A DNA stretch of 64,000 bases from Kalmusia sp. IMI 367209 (lineage: Eukaryota; Ascomycota; Dothideomycetes; Pleosporales; Didymosphaeriaceae), in NCBI GenBank assembly GCA_027946365.1, contig JAPEUQ010000006.1, forward strand, positions 868,001-932,000, written 5' to 3'. Shown here in pieces: positions 1 to 10,340 of the stretch. The notes beneath the pieces are model-generated. The model was not told the DNA's origin and did not search any database. It was given only the letters and a program-made list of their open reading frames with translations. The position numbers and the translations under genes are program-made. The stretch's first letter is position 1, and every line of letters begins with the position of its first letter.

Positions 1-380
1 CTCACACCCTCTCCTCACCCTCCATCCATGCTTCAAAATGGCAGAGCAACAGCTCCTCAAACACGACACATTGCTCTTCAACATAAACGACGCCGTGGCA
101 TGAATCCCTCTACGCCCAAAGACCGCAGTGAAGGAGCGAAGAGAAGGGCAAGATAAAGTACAAGGATGCAGCAAAACTATCCCGACGCGTCGATGCGCCA
201 GTTCCGAGGTTCTGCACTGAGCTTCGGAAGCACGCACAGACCACCTCTGTTCGAGAATTTTCCAGAGCTTCACAAAAACATCCACCATTCCATCTCGAAC
301 CTCACTCTATTCCAATCCCATACCCTCAGCTTCGCGTTTTAGATACCCCTTTCTTACCACCCACACACAAATCCCTCACA
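1..380. other. Upstream region of hsp10
   Basis: This stretch holds no gene I can support. It is the promoter and 5' leader of the Hsp10 gene that starts at 381. The last 100 bases are rich in C and T, as is usual for fungal leaders. A heat-shock element lies at about 250-267 and is listed separately. Confidence 0.6.
250..267 (+). promoter_or_regulatory. Heat-shock element upstream of hsp10
   Basis: The sequence reads TTCgaGAAttTTCcaGAg: four alternating TTC/GAA units spaced five bases apart, three perfect and one with two of three bases. A further TTC follows, one base out of register. This matches the known Hsf1 binding consensus. It sits about 115-130 bases before the Hsp10 start codon, a sensible place for heat induction of a chaperonin gene. 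Confidence 0.65.
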
Positions 381-1028
381 ATGGTAAGCCCCTCCTGCCA
401 CCTCAGCTCCAATGCACGGCGCAAAGCTCCACCCCCGATGGGCCCGGAACGCTTTCTCTTTGCGCCCCGGAGCATCCATCAAGATAAATCTGACGAGAGC
501 AAAATAGTCGGCCATCAAATCCATCCGCAGCATCGCACCCCTCCTCGACCGCATCCTCGTTCAGCGCATCAAGCCCGAAGCTAAGACCGCAACTGGCATC
601 TTCCTGCCCGACAGCGCTGTCAAGGAGCTCAACGAGGCCAAGGTTCTCGCCGTCGGTCCCGGTGCGCTGGATAAGGATGGAAAGAGGGTTACACCGAGTG
701 TGCAGCCGGGAGATAAGGTGTTGATCCCGCAGGTACGTGGATTGTTATTTTCAACATGAATGAAGATAAGAGTATGGGAAACATGCGGTACGGCGGAGCT
801 GTTGAAAGAGCGAATCAGGGTTGAATTGACAGAGGAAAAATGACGGGAGAAAAGCAGTGTGAGAATGTCACTGACGTGATTGCAGTTCGGTGGAAGCCCC
901 CTCAAGGTCGGCGAGGATGAGTACTCGCTGTTCCGCGACCATGAGTATGTTTACCATCCCCTTAGCCCCTCCATCCCCATACGCTCTACTAATTCTCCAA
1001 CAGACTCTTGGCCAAGATCAACGAGTAG
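381..1028 (+). CDS. hsp10: 10 kDa mitochondrial co-chaperonin (GroES/Cpn10)
   Basis: Hsp10 caps the Hsp60 folding chamber in the mitochondrial matrix. Four exons are read as 381-383, 508-732, 886-944 and 1004-1028, giving 103 residues, the normal family length. Exon 2 encodes the start of the GroES fold (LLDRILVQRI) and the mobile-loop region (KTATGIFLPDSA). Exon 3 carries FGGSPLKVGEDEYSLFRDHE and exon 4 the C-terminal ILAKINE-like end. The first coding exon is only the ATG, with GTAAGC directly after it; exon 2 resumes in frame after an AG at 506-507. Introns are 124, 153 and 59 nt. An upstream heat-shock element fits heat induction. The family assignment is very secure; the ATG-only exon is inferred from frame and splice sites. 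Confidence 0.95.
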
Positions 1029-1452
1029 ACGCAGACAGCTGCCGCTCGACATCCACCTTCCGCCCTTTCCCGCCCGACCTCCTGTATCTCTACTGTAACA
1101 TCACCGCGCCCTCAGAACACCCACGACCCACCCGACCGCCTAGCATGCCCGCCGGCGTTCACCTTGGTATATCGGATTGGCATTTGGGCATTGTATTTTC
1201 AATCAAAGCGACATTTACTTCCTTCATGTGTGTAGTTACAACAACAAGCAAGATAGTAGGGCTGAGGGCTTGGTAATAATACGAACGGACATCTCTGCTC
1301 GAGGGGCTTTGCAATCAGTGACATTTCGTTCTCTTTTACGAAAGGAGATATCAACATTGTGTGGGAAGAGTATCTGAAAACTATCCGCCCCAGCACCTAT
1401 ACCAGAACAGTTTGTGTCTGAATGATGCTTTATGCCTAACAGCACCGGCCGC
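1029..1452. other. Convergent intergenic region hsp10 / het-C
   Basis: The 3' ends of hsp10 (plus strand) and het-C (minus strand) face each other here. No further gene, RNA or repeat is apparent. Confidence 0.5.
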
Positions 1453-4031
1453 CTACCAAACATTATTCCCACCGCCAGCACCCCACTGGCGACCGCCACT
1501 CTCTGGCTGTCCCTGGTCATACCCTCCGTAGCCCCCCTGCTGTTGCTGCTGATACCCACCTGCACCCTGATCATAATTCTCATAGCCTTGTTGATACGCC
1601 GTTGGTACCGAATACGCCGGTTCAGCTCCATGCCCACCAGCGTATTGTCCCTGATGACTCCAGGTATCCCCACCCGCAGGTGGGGGGGCATTGTACTCTG
1701 GAGCTCCACCGCTGCCGCCCGCATACGATGATTGATAAGGCTGAAAGGAGCCCCAGTCGTGGGTGGGCTGGGGCGAGGGAGACGGCTGGTACGGTGGCGC
1801 CGATGAGTCGAAATCACCGGGTCCTTCGCGCTTGTTGCTGAACATATTGAGTGCAGGGCTTATTTTGTGTCCCAACCCACCGGGGAGATTTCCAGCCAAG
1901 CTTCCGAGGAGACCGCCCCCGCTGCCAGAATGTGATGACTGGTGGCCATGACCACCACCACCAGAATGGGATTGCTGATGTCCGCCGCTATGACCGCCTC
2001 CGCCGTGGCTATGGCTGGCGAACGAACTTACACCAGCAGCACCATGGCCTGAGCCATGAGAGTGGTCATTTTGGCCACTGTGATTCTTGCCTGCTCTGAC
2101 GCTTTCTGAGCTTAAGACGTCATTGAGATCACGGCCACGGTAGCTATGCACCCATTTCTCGACGACGGCAAACATGTTCCTGTGGATCTCGCTGTTCTGG
2201 TTACGTACAGCAGGGTGGTGGAAGACTTGCATGCAGTCGTCCAAAACCTGATCAACAGGGACATCGGTATGGTCAAAAGCATAGACTACGCGTGGAGCTA
2301 CGTATTGTAGAATCGATACTGCGACCTGACCAGCGGGAGAGTTGAGGATGTTAGAGAAATGGTCCTTCGAGAGCATACTATGGGTTGGGTCCGATGAATG
2401 AGGGTTTGTCCACACTTCAAATTGATGCTTTGCCGCAGAATCGATGACGGTAGAAGAACCGAGCTTTAGCTGCTCTGAAGCGGTCTTGATGATGGGCATG
2501 ACGAATGGGGCCAGTAGGGACAACACAAAGAGTGTCACTCGCTCGGTAATTGTTTCAATGAGCTTCTCCAGGCCTGGGATCTTCTCGACAATCGCAGAAA
2601 TGTTCCTGACTACTTTATCGCGGAACTCTAAGATGGGGTAGATCTTGGGGATGATAGTCGCCGGATCTGTGTTGGTGCCAGGAATGTTTGGTCCTGGAGG
2701 TCCGCCCACAGAGCCAGGCGGTGCGTCAAATGTCGGTTGTCCACCTTGGTGCTGGCCAGGGCCTCCAGCTCGCGAGCTACTATAATCATCGTAGCCTCCG
2801 CTTCGGTATCCATGGCCTGCATTGGCAGCAGCTTGCGCATCAGATGCAGCTTGAAGAGCCTGGGCTTCCTGGATCAGTCCACTAGTTCCAGGGACCTTTC
2901 CGAGGACGTCAGTAAGGGCCGAACAGGAGTTTTCGCCGGATCCTTTCTTGTTAGTTGTCAAAGCATCCGACAGCGTGGTATTCATTTCGTCGACCTCAGA
3001 CTGCGTAATATGGTCCGTTGCTTCTCCTAACACGGAGTGGAAGAAGTCAACCCCTCCAAAGGTTCCAGTAACGAGTGGGAATACATGCTTGCCACGAAGG
3101 TTAATTTGGGTTTGAGTTCCTGTGTGAGCGAAAACGTTATGGTAGCCCATTTCTCGTAAAGCAAGCTCGGTGTAATTTGTATGAGCGCCAAAATCTTCCA
3201 GACAATGGAGGCCCTGTCCTAGGCATCGTAATGCTTCAGCAAGGTTCGCTTCCGATCCTCGTTCTCCATTCGGCCCATGCGTGTACATCCGGCCGTAATG
3301 GATTGCTCGAGCAAAGGAGAACTTGACATAGCCAGCAGACGTCGCCCATGGGCCTCTTTCATTAGCGATGTAGTTCTTCATCCCGGTGTCGGGATCGATA
3401 GCAAGCTCAGCATCAGTAACAGGGCCGCGAAGGCGCGGATCGTATCTCCTGGCGTCCTGGTTGTCGGCATAGTCCTTCGGATTGTCGATATGCTCTTCCG
3501 GTCTGTAGACACCAAGTCGATCGGAGGTAACTTCGAATTCGCCGGTCGCATAACCAAATGACATAAACGAAAGTATCCAGACGAGCACACGTATAGTTTC
3601 GGCCTTGGCAATGATCAGTATTCGGGTAGACGGCACACTGGCGGATCGAATACTCACTTGGACTTTACTCAGGGTAGCGACATCAACAGCCTGGGCTTTT
3701 CAGCACAGTCAATAGCAATCATCATGCAATTTCCATACCTGTGAGTAATCTCGAAGCCAGTTGCCAAAGTACACGCGCTGATCCTAGATTAGCTTCTGCA
3801 CAATTAGCGCATCTAAGTATGGCATACCTTGATCATCATAGACTTCCATTTGTGGCCTTTCAAGCACGCGACCGTCGCGAGCATGTCTTCAATGTCGCCA
3901 TGACGCCAGTTCTTGCCCTCAACCGCAGAGATAGACGCGATGTTGCCGGCACCAAAGGCGTGCGCTTTGGCTGGCAGCAACACCAGCACAGCTATCGCAA
4001 TTAGCAGCACGTATTTCGTTTGGAGCCCCAT
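1453..4031 (-). CDS. het-C: HET-C heterokaryon incompatibility protein
   Basis: HET-C is a fungal secreted or plasma-membrane-associated protein. In Neurospora its allelic variants trigger vegetative incompatibility together with a HET-domain partner. Four exons read as 4031-3828, 3777-3739, 3690-3658 and 3603-1453, about 808 residues. Residues 1 to about 25 form a signal peptide ending near KAHAFGAGN. The conserved N-terminal block follows (WRHGDIEDML, RVYFGNWLRDYSQ, FMSFGYATGEFEVT), then the conserved LGQGLHCLEDFGAHTNYTEL region with its paired histidines. The last third is low complexity, first His/Gly-rich (GGGGHSGGHQQSHSG), then Gln/Gly/Tyr-rich (YQQQQQGGYGGYDQG), as in other HET-C proteins. 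No HET-domain gene is adjacent; the nearest is 41 kb away. The assignment rests on the N-terminal block and overall architecture. Confidence 0.92.
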
Positions 4032-4675
4032 AGCGAGTGAATTGTGAGAGATTGTGATGTAGGAGAGGAGGACCCTTGCTCATAAAGTTTATGGGTCACT
4101 TGCGCCTGCCCTGTCAGCAGCTGGAGTGACGACGAGCTATGACGCCACGTCTCTCCACAAGCCTCAACACTCAAGAGGGCCTTAACCAGTCAAATGTTTG
4201 CCCTTGCAACGTTTGCACGTTCATTAAAGGCCAAGCCGCAGTTCGCACGACCTCAACGCCTCACATCAACGAGGCTTTGCGAGTGATGATGGTCTGTCTG
4301 CGCCACATTGCCCCACCTTGGAGGGGTCTTCAGCTGAAGTGATCCTAAGCGCGGGGCAATACGCGTATCCCCCCCTCCCCCTTCGAGAGCTGCTCATGCC
4401 ACGGAGCTGGTACCAATACAGTGTTGAGGCCAACGTTATATGAATCTAAGAAGGGTACGCCACGTTTTAACCTGGCTCAAATCATGCCTGCACGCTATCA
4501 CGAGTCCTTCATTGTGCCAAAATCAGACCATAGGCACGTAAAATCCAAATGCGCTGGGCTTGTAGAGAGCACGATCACCTCGAAGCATTTCGAAATGAAT
4601 TTTTTTAATTTGTTGATTTGAATATGCTTAATGCATGCGTGCGAGGAACAAGGAACCTATGGCTTCTCATCCTCA
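4032..4675. other. Intergenic region between het-C 5' end and the ustYa-like 3' end
   Basis: This is the promoter side of het-C. A C-rich run lies near 4370. I see no gene or RNA. Confidence 0.45.
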
Positions 4676-5829
4676 CTACAAGTTTGACTCATCGTCCCAC
4701 GGTATCCCAAGCCCTCCTTCAGAAATCGGCTTGTGATTCGGGTTATCGTAACCCCAATATTCGTAGTACTTGTCTGCAGCCGGGAGCTGCTTGATACCCG
4801 GCTTGTCCCCTTCAGGTTGCCTCATGACCTCGATGTATTTGTCCATATCGATGGAGTTCTCTCGGCGCCAATCGGTGAGCTTGTCGAAGGCATGGCATTT
4901 CTTATTGACGGACCTTTAAGAACAGCGTAAGTAGGCTATTCGTTGCTGAAAGGTAGAGAAGAGGGGCGGCTTACATGTCTGCGAAAGGGTACTCTTGTGT
5001 ATACATCCACACCAGTGGAATCATATCCATATTAGCCGAACACTGGATAGCTTGAAGAAGTATGTCTATACAGTGATTCATGTGCAACTTCATTCTGTTA
5101 GCAGCCACTCAATGGGTTTGTTAGTCGGAAGTACCTCGCGTTGCATGACCTTGTCTGCTCTGGCCATGCTCATATTATCTGATCGCCAAATATCATCAGT
5201 CACAAGCACATCTGCATTATAGAGAAGATTGACTCACAATAGCCTCCATACACAACTTTCCGCAGCGAGTTCAAGCAGTGAATCTGGTGGTAGACATCGA
5301 AAATAGCTGCATATGCATTGTCGCCCAAGCCCCAGTCTTTGTCTTCTAGCTTAGCTACTGTTGTGTAGTCCTTGCCCATCTTCGTGAGCTCCTCGCGCGT
5401 GACAGGATACACACGCGTCAACTCCCACTCCTCCCAGATCTTGTCATCCATGGGATTAGGTTGGTGCCGTGCTATACTGCCACCGTCTTTTGGTGGGAAG
5501 AAAGTTCCGTTGATCTTTACGTCCTGGGTCTCGATAGTGTACCTGTCGAGGATGGGACTGTAGGCGGATACCCTTCGGTAGGCCGCATTCCGGACAACAT
5601 AGGTGTGGTAGAACCATACTCCGAAAAGGGTAGATGAAATGAGCAATATGCAGAGGTTGAGAAGCGTTACAAGTACAATTGCTCTCCTGCTTATAATGAA
5701 GTGTTTGCCGCCATGTGTGGGAGCTCCGCTGATGAAACCTTTCGTCTCGTCTTCGTCGGATTCTGATGTGGAATCTCGGCTTGTGTTTGAGGCCACTGGC
5801 CTGTATTCGAATTTCTGTAGCCAACTCAT
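4676..5829 (-). CDS. UstYa-like oxidase (DUF3328), RiPP-modifying family
   Basis: UstYa-family proteins are membrane-anchored oxidases. They install crosslinks or hydroxylations on ribosomal peptides such as ustiloxin, asperipin and phomopsin. Four exons read as 5829-5238, 5211-5135, 5087-4975 and 4913-4676, about 339 residues, in the family range. The first in-frame ATG is at 5829. A short Ser/Asp-rich cytoplasmic tail is followed by one membrane helix (about residues 49-74) and then the lumenal domain. Both hallmark HxxHC motifs are present: HQIHC at about 181-185, followed by LNSLR, and HMNHC at about 225-229, followed by IDILLQ. The second lies in exon 3, whose acceptor is the least certain border. 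The gene is divergent from the repeat-peptide precursor at 6853, with about 1 kb between starts. That context suggests it modifies that peptide; the pairing is inference. Confidence 0.88.
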
Positions 5830-6852
5830 GGTGAAGCTGAGTGGTGGTCCGAAGGCAGGAGGGGATGTCAAGGCTAGGTCAAAACTTGTGAGCGGTTATG
5901 CGCGGAGACAAACGCAGCGAATGGAACGGGCGAATTCGGCGACTGGGTAGACCATGCGACATCATCAGGCAGCGCGTGCTTCCCAGGATCGCTGTGGTAG
6001 ATAAGCTAGCGTGTGTGCGCTGCGTGGTTGTAGTTCCTGCAGATGCAATATGATGCTCATTCGGCTGTGATTGGGCAAGCGTAACTTTTAGAAACACTTC
6101 GGTTAACCTTTGTTGATCACCTCTTACACAGAAAATACTGGGACTCTACTAAGTCTTACGCTAAAATACCTTCCTAAGTCGGCAAGAGGAGGTTCTCCAG
6201 GCTTACTCGCGCGAACGCGGTGTTTAAATGTACATGTTACCTGCCTGATTAGGTCAGGTTGTTGCCTTCTGGAAATCGAAGCTTTCGCGAGGTATTACAG
6301 CCAACGCTTAGAAGGATCAAGCTCTATCAAGGGTCAAGAGGGGTAGGGGAAGGTTTTTCCGGCGTAAGCACGAACGATGCTCTGCACATGCAGTCACATT
6401 ATCTTCCTCTGGTATAGTCGACACCAACAGCTGCTCGCCGGATGTGCTAAATCGTCTTATGAGTGGCCACAGGTTCCGCAATGCCCAGCACGATATCCCA
6501 TCTCAAACTGGCGATAGATTGCACCTTGAGAGCCGAGCCGTCTTGTTCCCATTGATTGGCACAGGACTTGCTGTAGATCTCCAAACGCCGGTATGGCCTC
6601 CTAGGCCACCAGCGGGGTGTGTCTGTTGAATCCCTCAGCGTCACGCCTTTAGACGGCCACTGACGCATACGCGGAAACTGTCATATGGTCGACCCGGCTT
6701 CGGTGTGATAAGGATTACCAACATGGCCGACAGTACCCATTGTTGCATCTGTATATAAACAGATCAAGACCCTCTCATAATTCGTCAGCCGTTGGGTCAC
6801 GCCACATCTTCAATATTTGGTCTTCCTAGCTCTTCCTCCTTCAATCGACAAG
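5830..6852. promoter_or_regulatory. Divergent promoter region, ustYa-like / peptide precursor
   Basis: About 1.0 kb separates the two start codons of the divergently transcribed oxidase and precursor genes, so one regulatory region could drive both. It holds no supported gene. A TATA box for the precursor is listed separately. No regulator binding site was recognised with confidence. Confidence 0.5.
6752..6759 (+). promoter_or_regulatory. TATA box of the peptide precursor gene
   Basis: TATATAAA lies 94 bases before the ATG at 6853, with a C/T-rich leader between. A strong TATA box fits a tightly regulated, highly expressed gene such as a secreted peptide precursor. Confidence 0.5.
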
Positions 6853-7672
6853 ATGCGTTTTGTCGAAGTTGCTTTTGGTGCTTCGGCGCTCCTCTCTACC
6901 CTGGGTGCCGCTGCCCCCATTGCCAACGAGGAGGTCGTCAAACGTACCGAGTTTGCGCCCTGGTACCGCGCGACGAACATTCTTCCTGCTAGTGATGACA
7001 AGAAGAAACGCACCGAGTTCGCGCCTTGGTACAGAGCAACCAACATCCTCCCTGCCAGTGATGACAAGAAGAAGCGTTCTGAATTTGCCCCTTGGTACCG
7101 TGCTACCAACATCCTCCCCGCCAGCGATGAGAAGCGCTCTGTAGAGGTAGACCAGCCCAAGCAATCCGCTCCTACATATCGCGTAGTCGATCTTTTCCAT
7201 GCTAACGAAGACAAAAAAGCGTTCCGCAGAGGCAGAAGAGAAGCGCACGGAATTTGCGCCTTGGTACCGTGCAACCAACATCCTTCCTGCTAGCGATGAT
7301 AAGAAGCGCGATGTAGAGGCTGCCGAGGAGAAACGCACTGAATTCGCTCCCTGGTACCGCGCAACGAACATCCTCCCAGCCAGCGACGAGAAGCGTGACG
7401 TCGAGGCTGCCGCAGAGAAACGTGATGTGGAAGCTCCAGAAGAGAAACGCACTGAGTTTGCCCCTTGGTACCGCGCAACAAATATCCTACCTGCTAGCGA
7501 CGACAAGAAGCGCTCTGTGGAGGAGAAGCGTACCGAATTCGCCCCTTGGTACCGCGCGACCAACATTCTTCCTGCTAGTGATGACAAGAAGCGCTCCGTG
7601 AAGGAGAAACGCACCACGTTCTACCCCTGGTACCGCGCGACCAACATCATCCCCGTCGATGACGATAACTAG
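6853..7672 (+). CDS. Kex2-processed repeat peptide precursor (candidate RiPP precursor)
   Basis: The product starts with a clear signal peptide (MRFVEVAFGASALLSTLGAAAP). A chain of short units follows, each bounded by KR dibasic sites: the layout of fungal Kex2-processed repeat proteins and of UstA-type dikaritin precursors. Seven units carry the identical core EFAPWYRATNILPASD. The fourth unit is divergent (APTYRVVDLFHANED) and the last is a variant (FYPWYRATNIIPVDDD). Acidic spacers such as DVEAAEEKR and SVEEKR resemble the spacers of other Kex2 peptide precursors. The frame changes after unit 4: the signal peptide and units 1-4 read in one frame, units 5-9 in another (+1 A at the A6 run 7213-7218). 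This is either a homopolymer indel or an unannotated intron ending at AG 7218-7219. The stop is at 7670-7672. Tyr and aromatic residues in each core suit UstYa-type chemistry. The mature product is unknown. Confidence 0.85.
6946..7669 (+). repeat. Nine tandem peptide-coding units (about 50-100 bp each)
   Basis: These are coding repeats within the precursor gene. The core codons differ silently between copies (for example TTTGCGCCC, TTCGCGCCT, TTTGCCCCT and TTCGCTCCC all encode Phe-Ala-Pro) while the protein core stays identical in seven copies. Spacer lengths vary from 4 to about 18 codons. Silent divergence with a constant core points to selection on the peptide rather than fresh duplication. 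Confidence 0.85.
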
Positions 7673-8580
7673 GCACGGTAAAAGCTAGGTCTTGGCCTGA
7701 ACTCTCGCACGACTGTTGTATACGCCAAGGGAGCAACAGTCTATAGGTCTTGGTCCGGACACAGATCACGAGGGTTATGTGGTTAGGCTGATGCCAAGGT
7801 CATAATAAGAATATCTCTTTCTATGTATTGAGATGCCCGCTCATTTAGCACCGGCTGGTCTCATCGATCATACGGTTGGTAAGAGTCGGGGGATGGAGTT
7901 GAGTCAACGTGTGGCACGGTGTACGCCTTGCTACGACGGTCTGCCTGCCACAGATGTTTCACTTTGATTTAGCTCTATCTAACCGATTCCCAAGTATCGT
8001 GCTATAAATCGCATGTTGGTGATGTCAGTGACAATAAACTTATATGACAACGTAACGCTCTTCTATTTAATGACGCTTCCTATCCAAAGGCTGTGGGTCG
8101 GCTTAGCGGGTAAGCAGGCTCGAATGAAGGTCCGGCAACCTCGGAGTCAAGACTGGCACCTAATCAAGATTGTAAAGCGTTAAATGCGAGGCGAAGCGTC
8201 GATGGTATGCGCACTGTTGAGGTGCTGTTGCGGAGGTGGGAATAACGCTCGCCATTATCGTAGTGATGACGTGAGGTGTTAGTGTCGCTGACAGACCCCA
8301 CGCGGAAACTCTATTAACCAGGCTGAGGCTGCCTACACGTAAATGCATGCAGTAGCTCTCGCATCAGATAAGATGTCAAGTATCACCGAAATACGTCCGA
8401 CGACAAGAGTGAATAGTGCTACACGTGAAAGCGCTGGTATAGGGACACTGGCGGGGAGGTTTCGGAGATGACGTACTCAACGAGAATTGTCCGTGCCGGC
8501 CTCGGCCGGGAAAAAGCAACAATTTCTCGTTAACGTGATCTTAACCACGAACACCTCATCGAACATCCTCATCCTTATTC
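7673..8580. other. Intergenic region
   Basis: The 3' side of the precursor gene and the promoter of the mitochondrial carrier. I see no coding region, RNA gene or repeat that I can support. Confidence 0.45.
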
Positions 8581-9785
8581 ATGTCCGGCAATACCAACAG
8601 TGATATCCTGCTTGTATGAATACTGTCTTTGACGTAAAACTAGACGAGCTAACAGTCCTAGGCCGGTGCAATCGCAGCTTTCACTGTTGATCTTCTTGTT
8701 TATCCACTCGATACCTTAAAGACGCGAATACAATCGCCCAATTATGCAAAATTATATACCAATGCTGCGACTCAAAAGCCAAACCCGGCATTATTCAGGG
8801 GACTTTATCAAGGCGTGGGAAGCGTTATCATAGCGACACTACCTTCATGTAAGGAGCTATCCTTTGATTAGAAAATGGTGACTAGCGACGGCGAGATCGA
8901 CTTACCAGTAGATGGACTCGCTGACACTGAACAGCAGGAGCATTCTTCACCACCTATGAACGAACAAAGGCCTTCTTCACTCATATTAACCCCTCAACGT
9001 CATCACATCCCAACGGTTTTATACCCACGCCTATTGTGCATGCAGGCGCCTCCTCGATTGCAGAATTGGTCTCATGTGCAATCCTCACTCCAGCCGAGGT
9101 GATCAAGCAAAATGCACAGATGGTATCAGCAGGTTCGCCCACAAACGCCACCATACAGACACTTGCAAGATTCAAATCAAATCCGCTAGCGCTATGGAGG
9201 GGCTACGCCGCACTAGCGGGGCGCAACCTCCCTTTTACAGCTTTGCAATTTCCAATGTTCGAGAAGATGAAAGAGGCGATAAAGGAGTATCGCGATCGCA
9301 AGGGCGTGAGGACTGGTACGATTTTCGAGAGTGGTATCATCACGGCTGTCAGTGCTGGAGCTGCGGGGTCAGTTGCCGCAATTATCACCACGCCGGTGGA
9401 TGTAGTGAAAACGAGGATTATGCTATCTGCTGTTGACGATTCGGCTCATGAGGTTTCGACTCAGCACAAAAGTGCCAAAGCGGGCTCGGAGGGTTTGGTG
9501 GACGCTTTCGGTAAGACCATTGAATCTTCAAAAGCTACGGCAAAGAGTGCGGTGAAGAACTTGAACCCGCTGGCCAGCCCAGAGAGGAGAGGAAGGAAGA
9601 GTGCGTGGAAAATTGGGCAAGAGATCGTGCAAGAAAGGGGTATGGCAGGACTATGGAGAGGTGGTGCGTTAAGAGGCATATGGACATTCGTGGGGAGCGG
9701 ACTGTACCTAGGGGTGTATGAAAGCGGGAGAATCTACTTAGCCAGTAGGAGAGGGGAACATGTGTGCGAGGCAGAATTACTATGA
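8581..9785 (+). CDS. Mitochondrial carrier, PET8/S-adenosylmethionine-carrier-like
   Basis: This is an SLC25-type inner-membrane transporter. Three exons read as 8581-8613, 8662-8848 and 8935-9785, about 356 residues. Three carrier repeats are visible by their signatures: YPLDTLKTRIQ in the first, TPAEVIKQNAQ in the second and TPVDVVKTRIM in the third. The segments HAGASSIAELVSCAILTP, LPFTALQFPMFE and WRGGALRG resemble Pet8/SAMC, which imports SAM into mitochondria in exchange for S-adenosylhomocysteine. The third repeat contains a long hydrophilic insertion (about 60 residues, rich in Ser, Lys and Ala) between VKTRIM and the final helix. Exon 1 is short (MSGNTNSDILL); its splice acceptor at TAG 8659-8661 follows a good GCTAAC branch site. 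The family is certain; substrate assignment is by resemblance only. Confidence 0.85.
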
Positions 9786-10340
9786 AGATTAGAGCGTAAG
9801 TGTCTATTTAAGTGCCCTATCAGCCAATATTGTGTGGTACAAGCCTACACACTCCCCCAGAACTGATGAGCCTATCGCTGGTACAAGACCTCGATTAAAA
9901 CATAGTAAACGTATATCGAGCATACATTTCCTGTGCTTCGCAATCTCTAGTAAGCTAAACGGTCACAGATAGATTGAGACAGCAAGTAAAAAGGAGTTTG
10001 ACACCTGCAACTTTCAGATTTTATACAATGTCATTTCATGTCGCAACACGGATCCTGCTAATTTGTTCGATTCCTCCCATAATCTACTATTTGAGCAAAG
10101 AGGAAGGCGCCGGACCATGCTAGAGGCCTTTAATTAGACCCATAAGGCCGGTGAATGAACTCCTACAAGCCACATTCACTATCAGATTTCGTCACAGCAA
10201 CTATCACCTAGTCAACATAATTTCATCAGATCACGCACCCCACTCATGGTATATCAATCCATCGGCATTTATCTCTGATCCACTCTATACTACGACCATA
10301 CTCTCTACATCAAATTTTCGTCGCTCGTGGCCCGCCCAGC
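9786..10340. other. Intergenic region
   Basis: 3' end of the carrier gene and the A/T- and C/T-rich leader of the next gene. Nothing further recognised. Confidence 0.45.

Noticed and set aside
6853..7672. Repeat precursor as an alpha-type mating pheromone gene
   Set aside because: Layout (signal peptide, KR sites, acidic spacers) fits, but the 16-residue core does not resemble ascomycete alpha pheromones as I know them, and the neighbouring UstYa-like gene points to RiPP chemistry. Not fully excluded.
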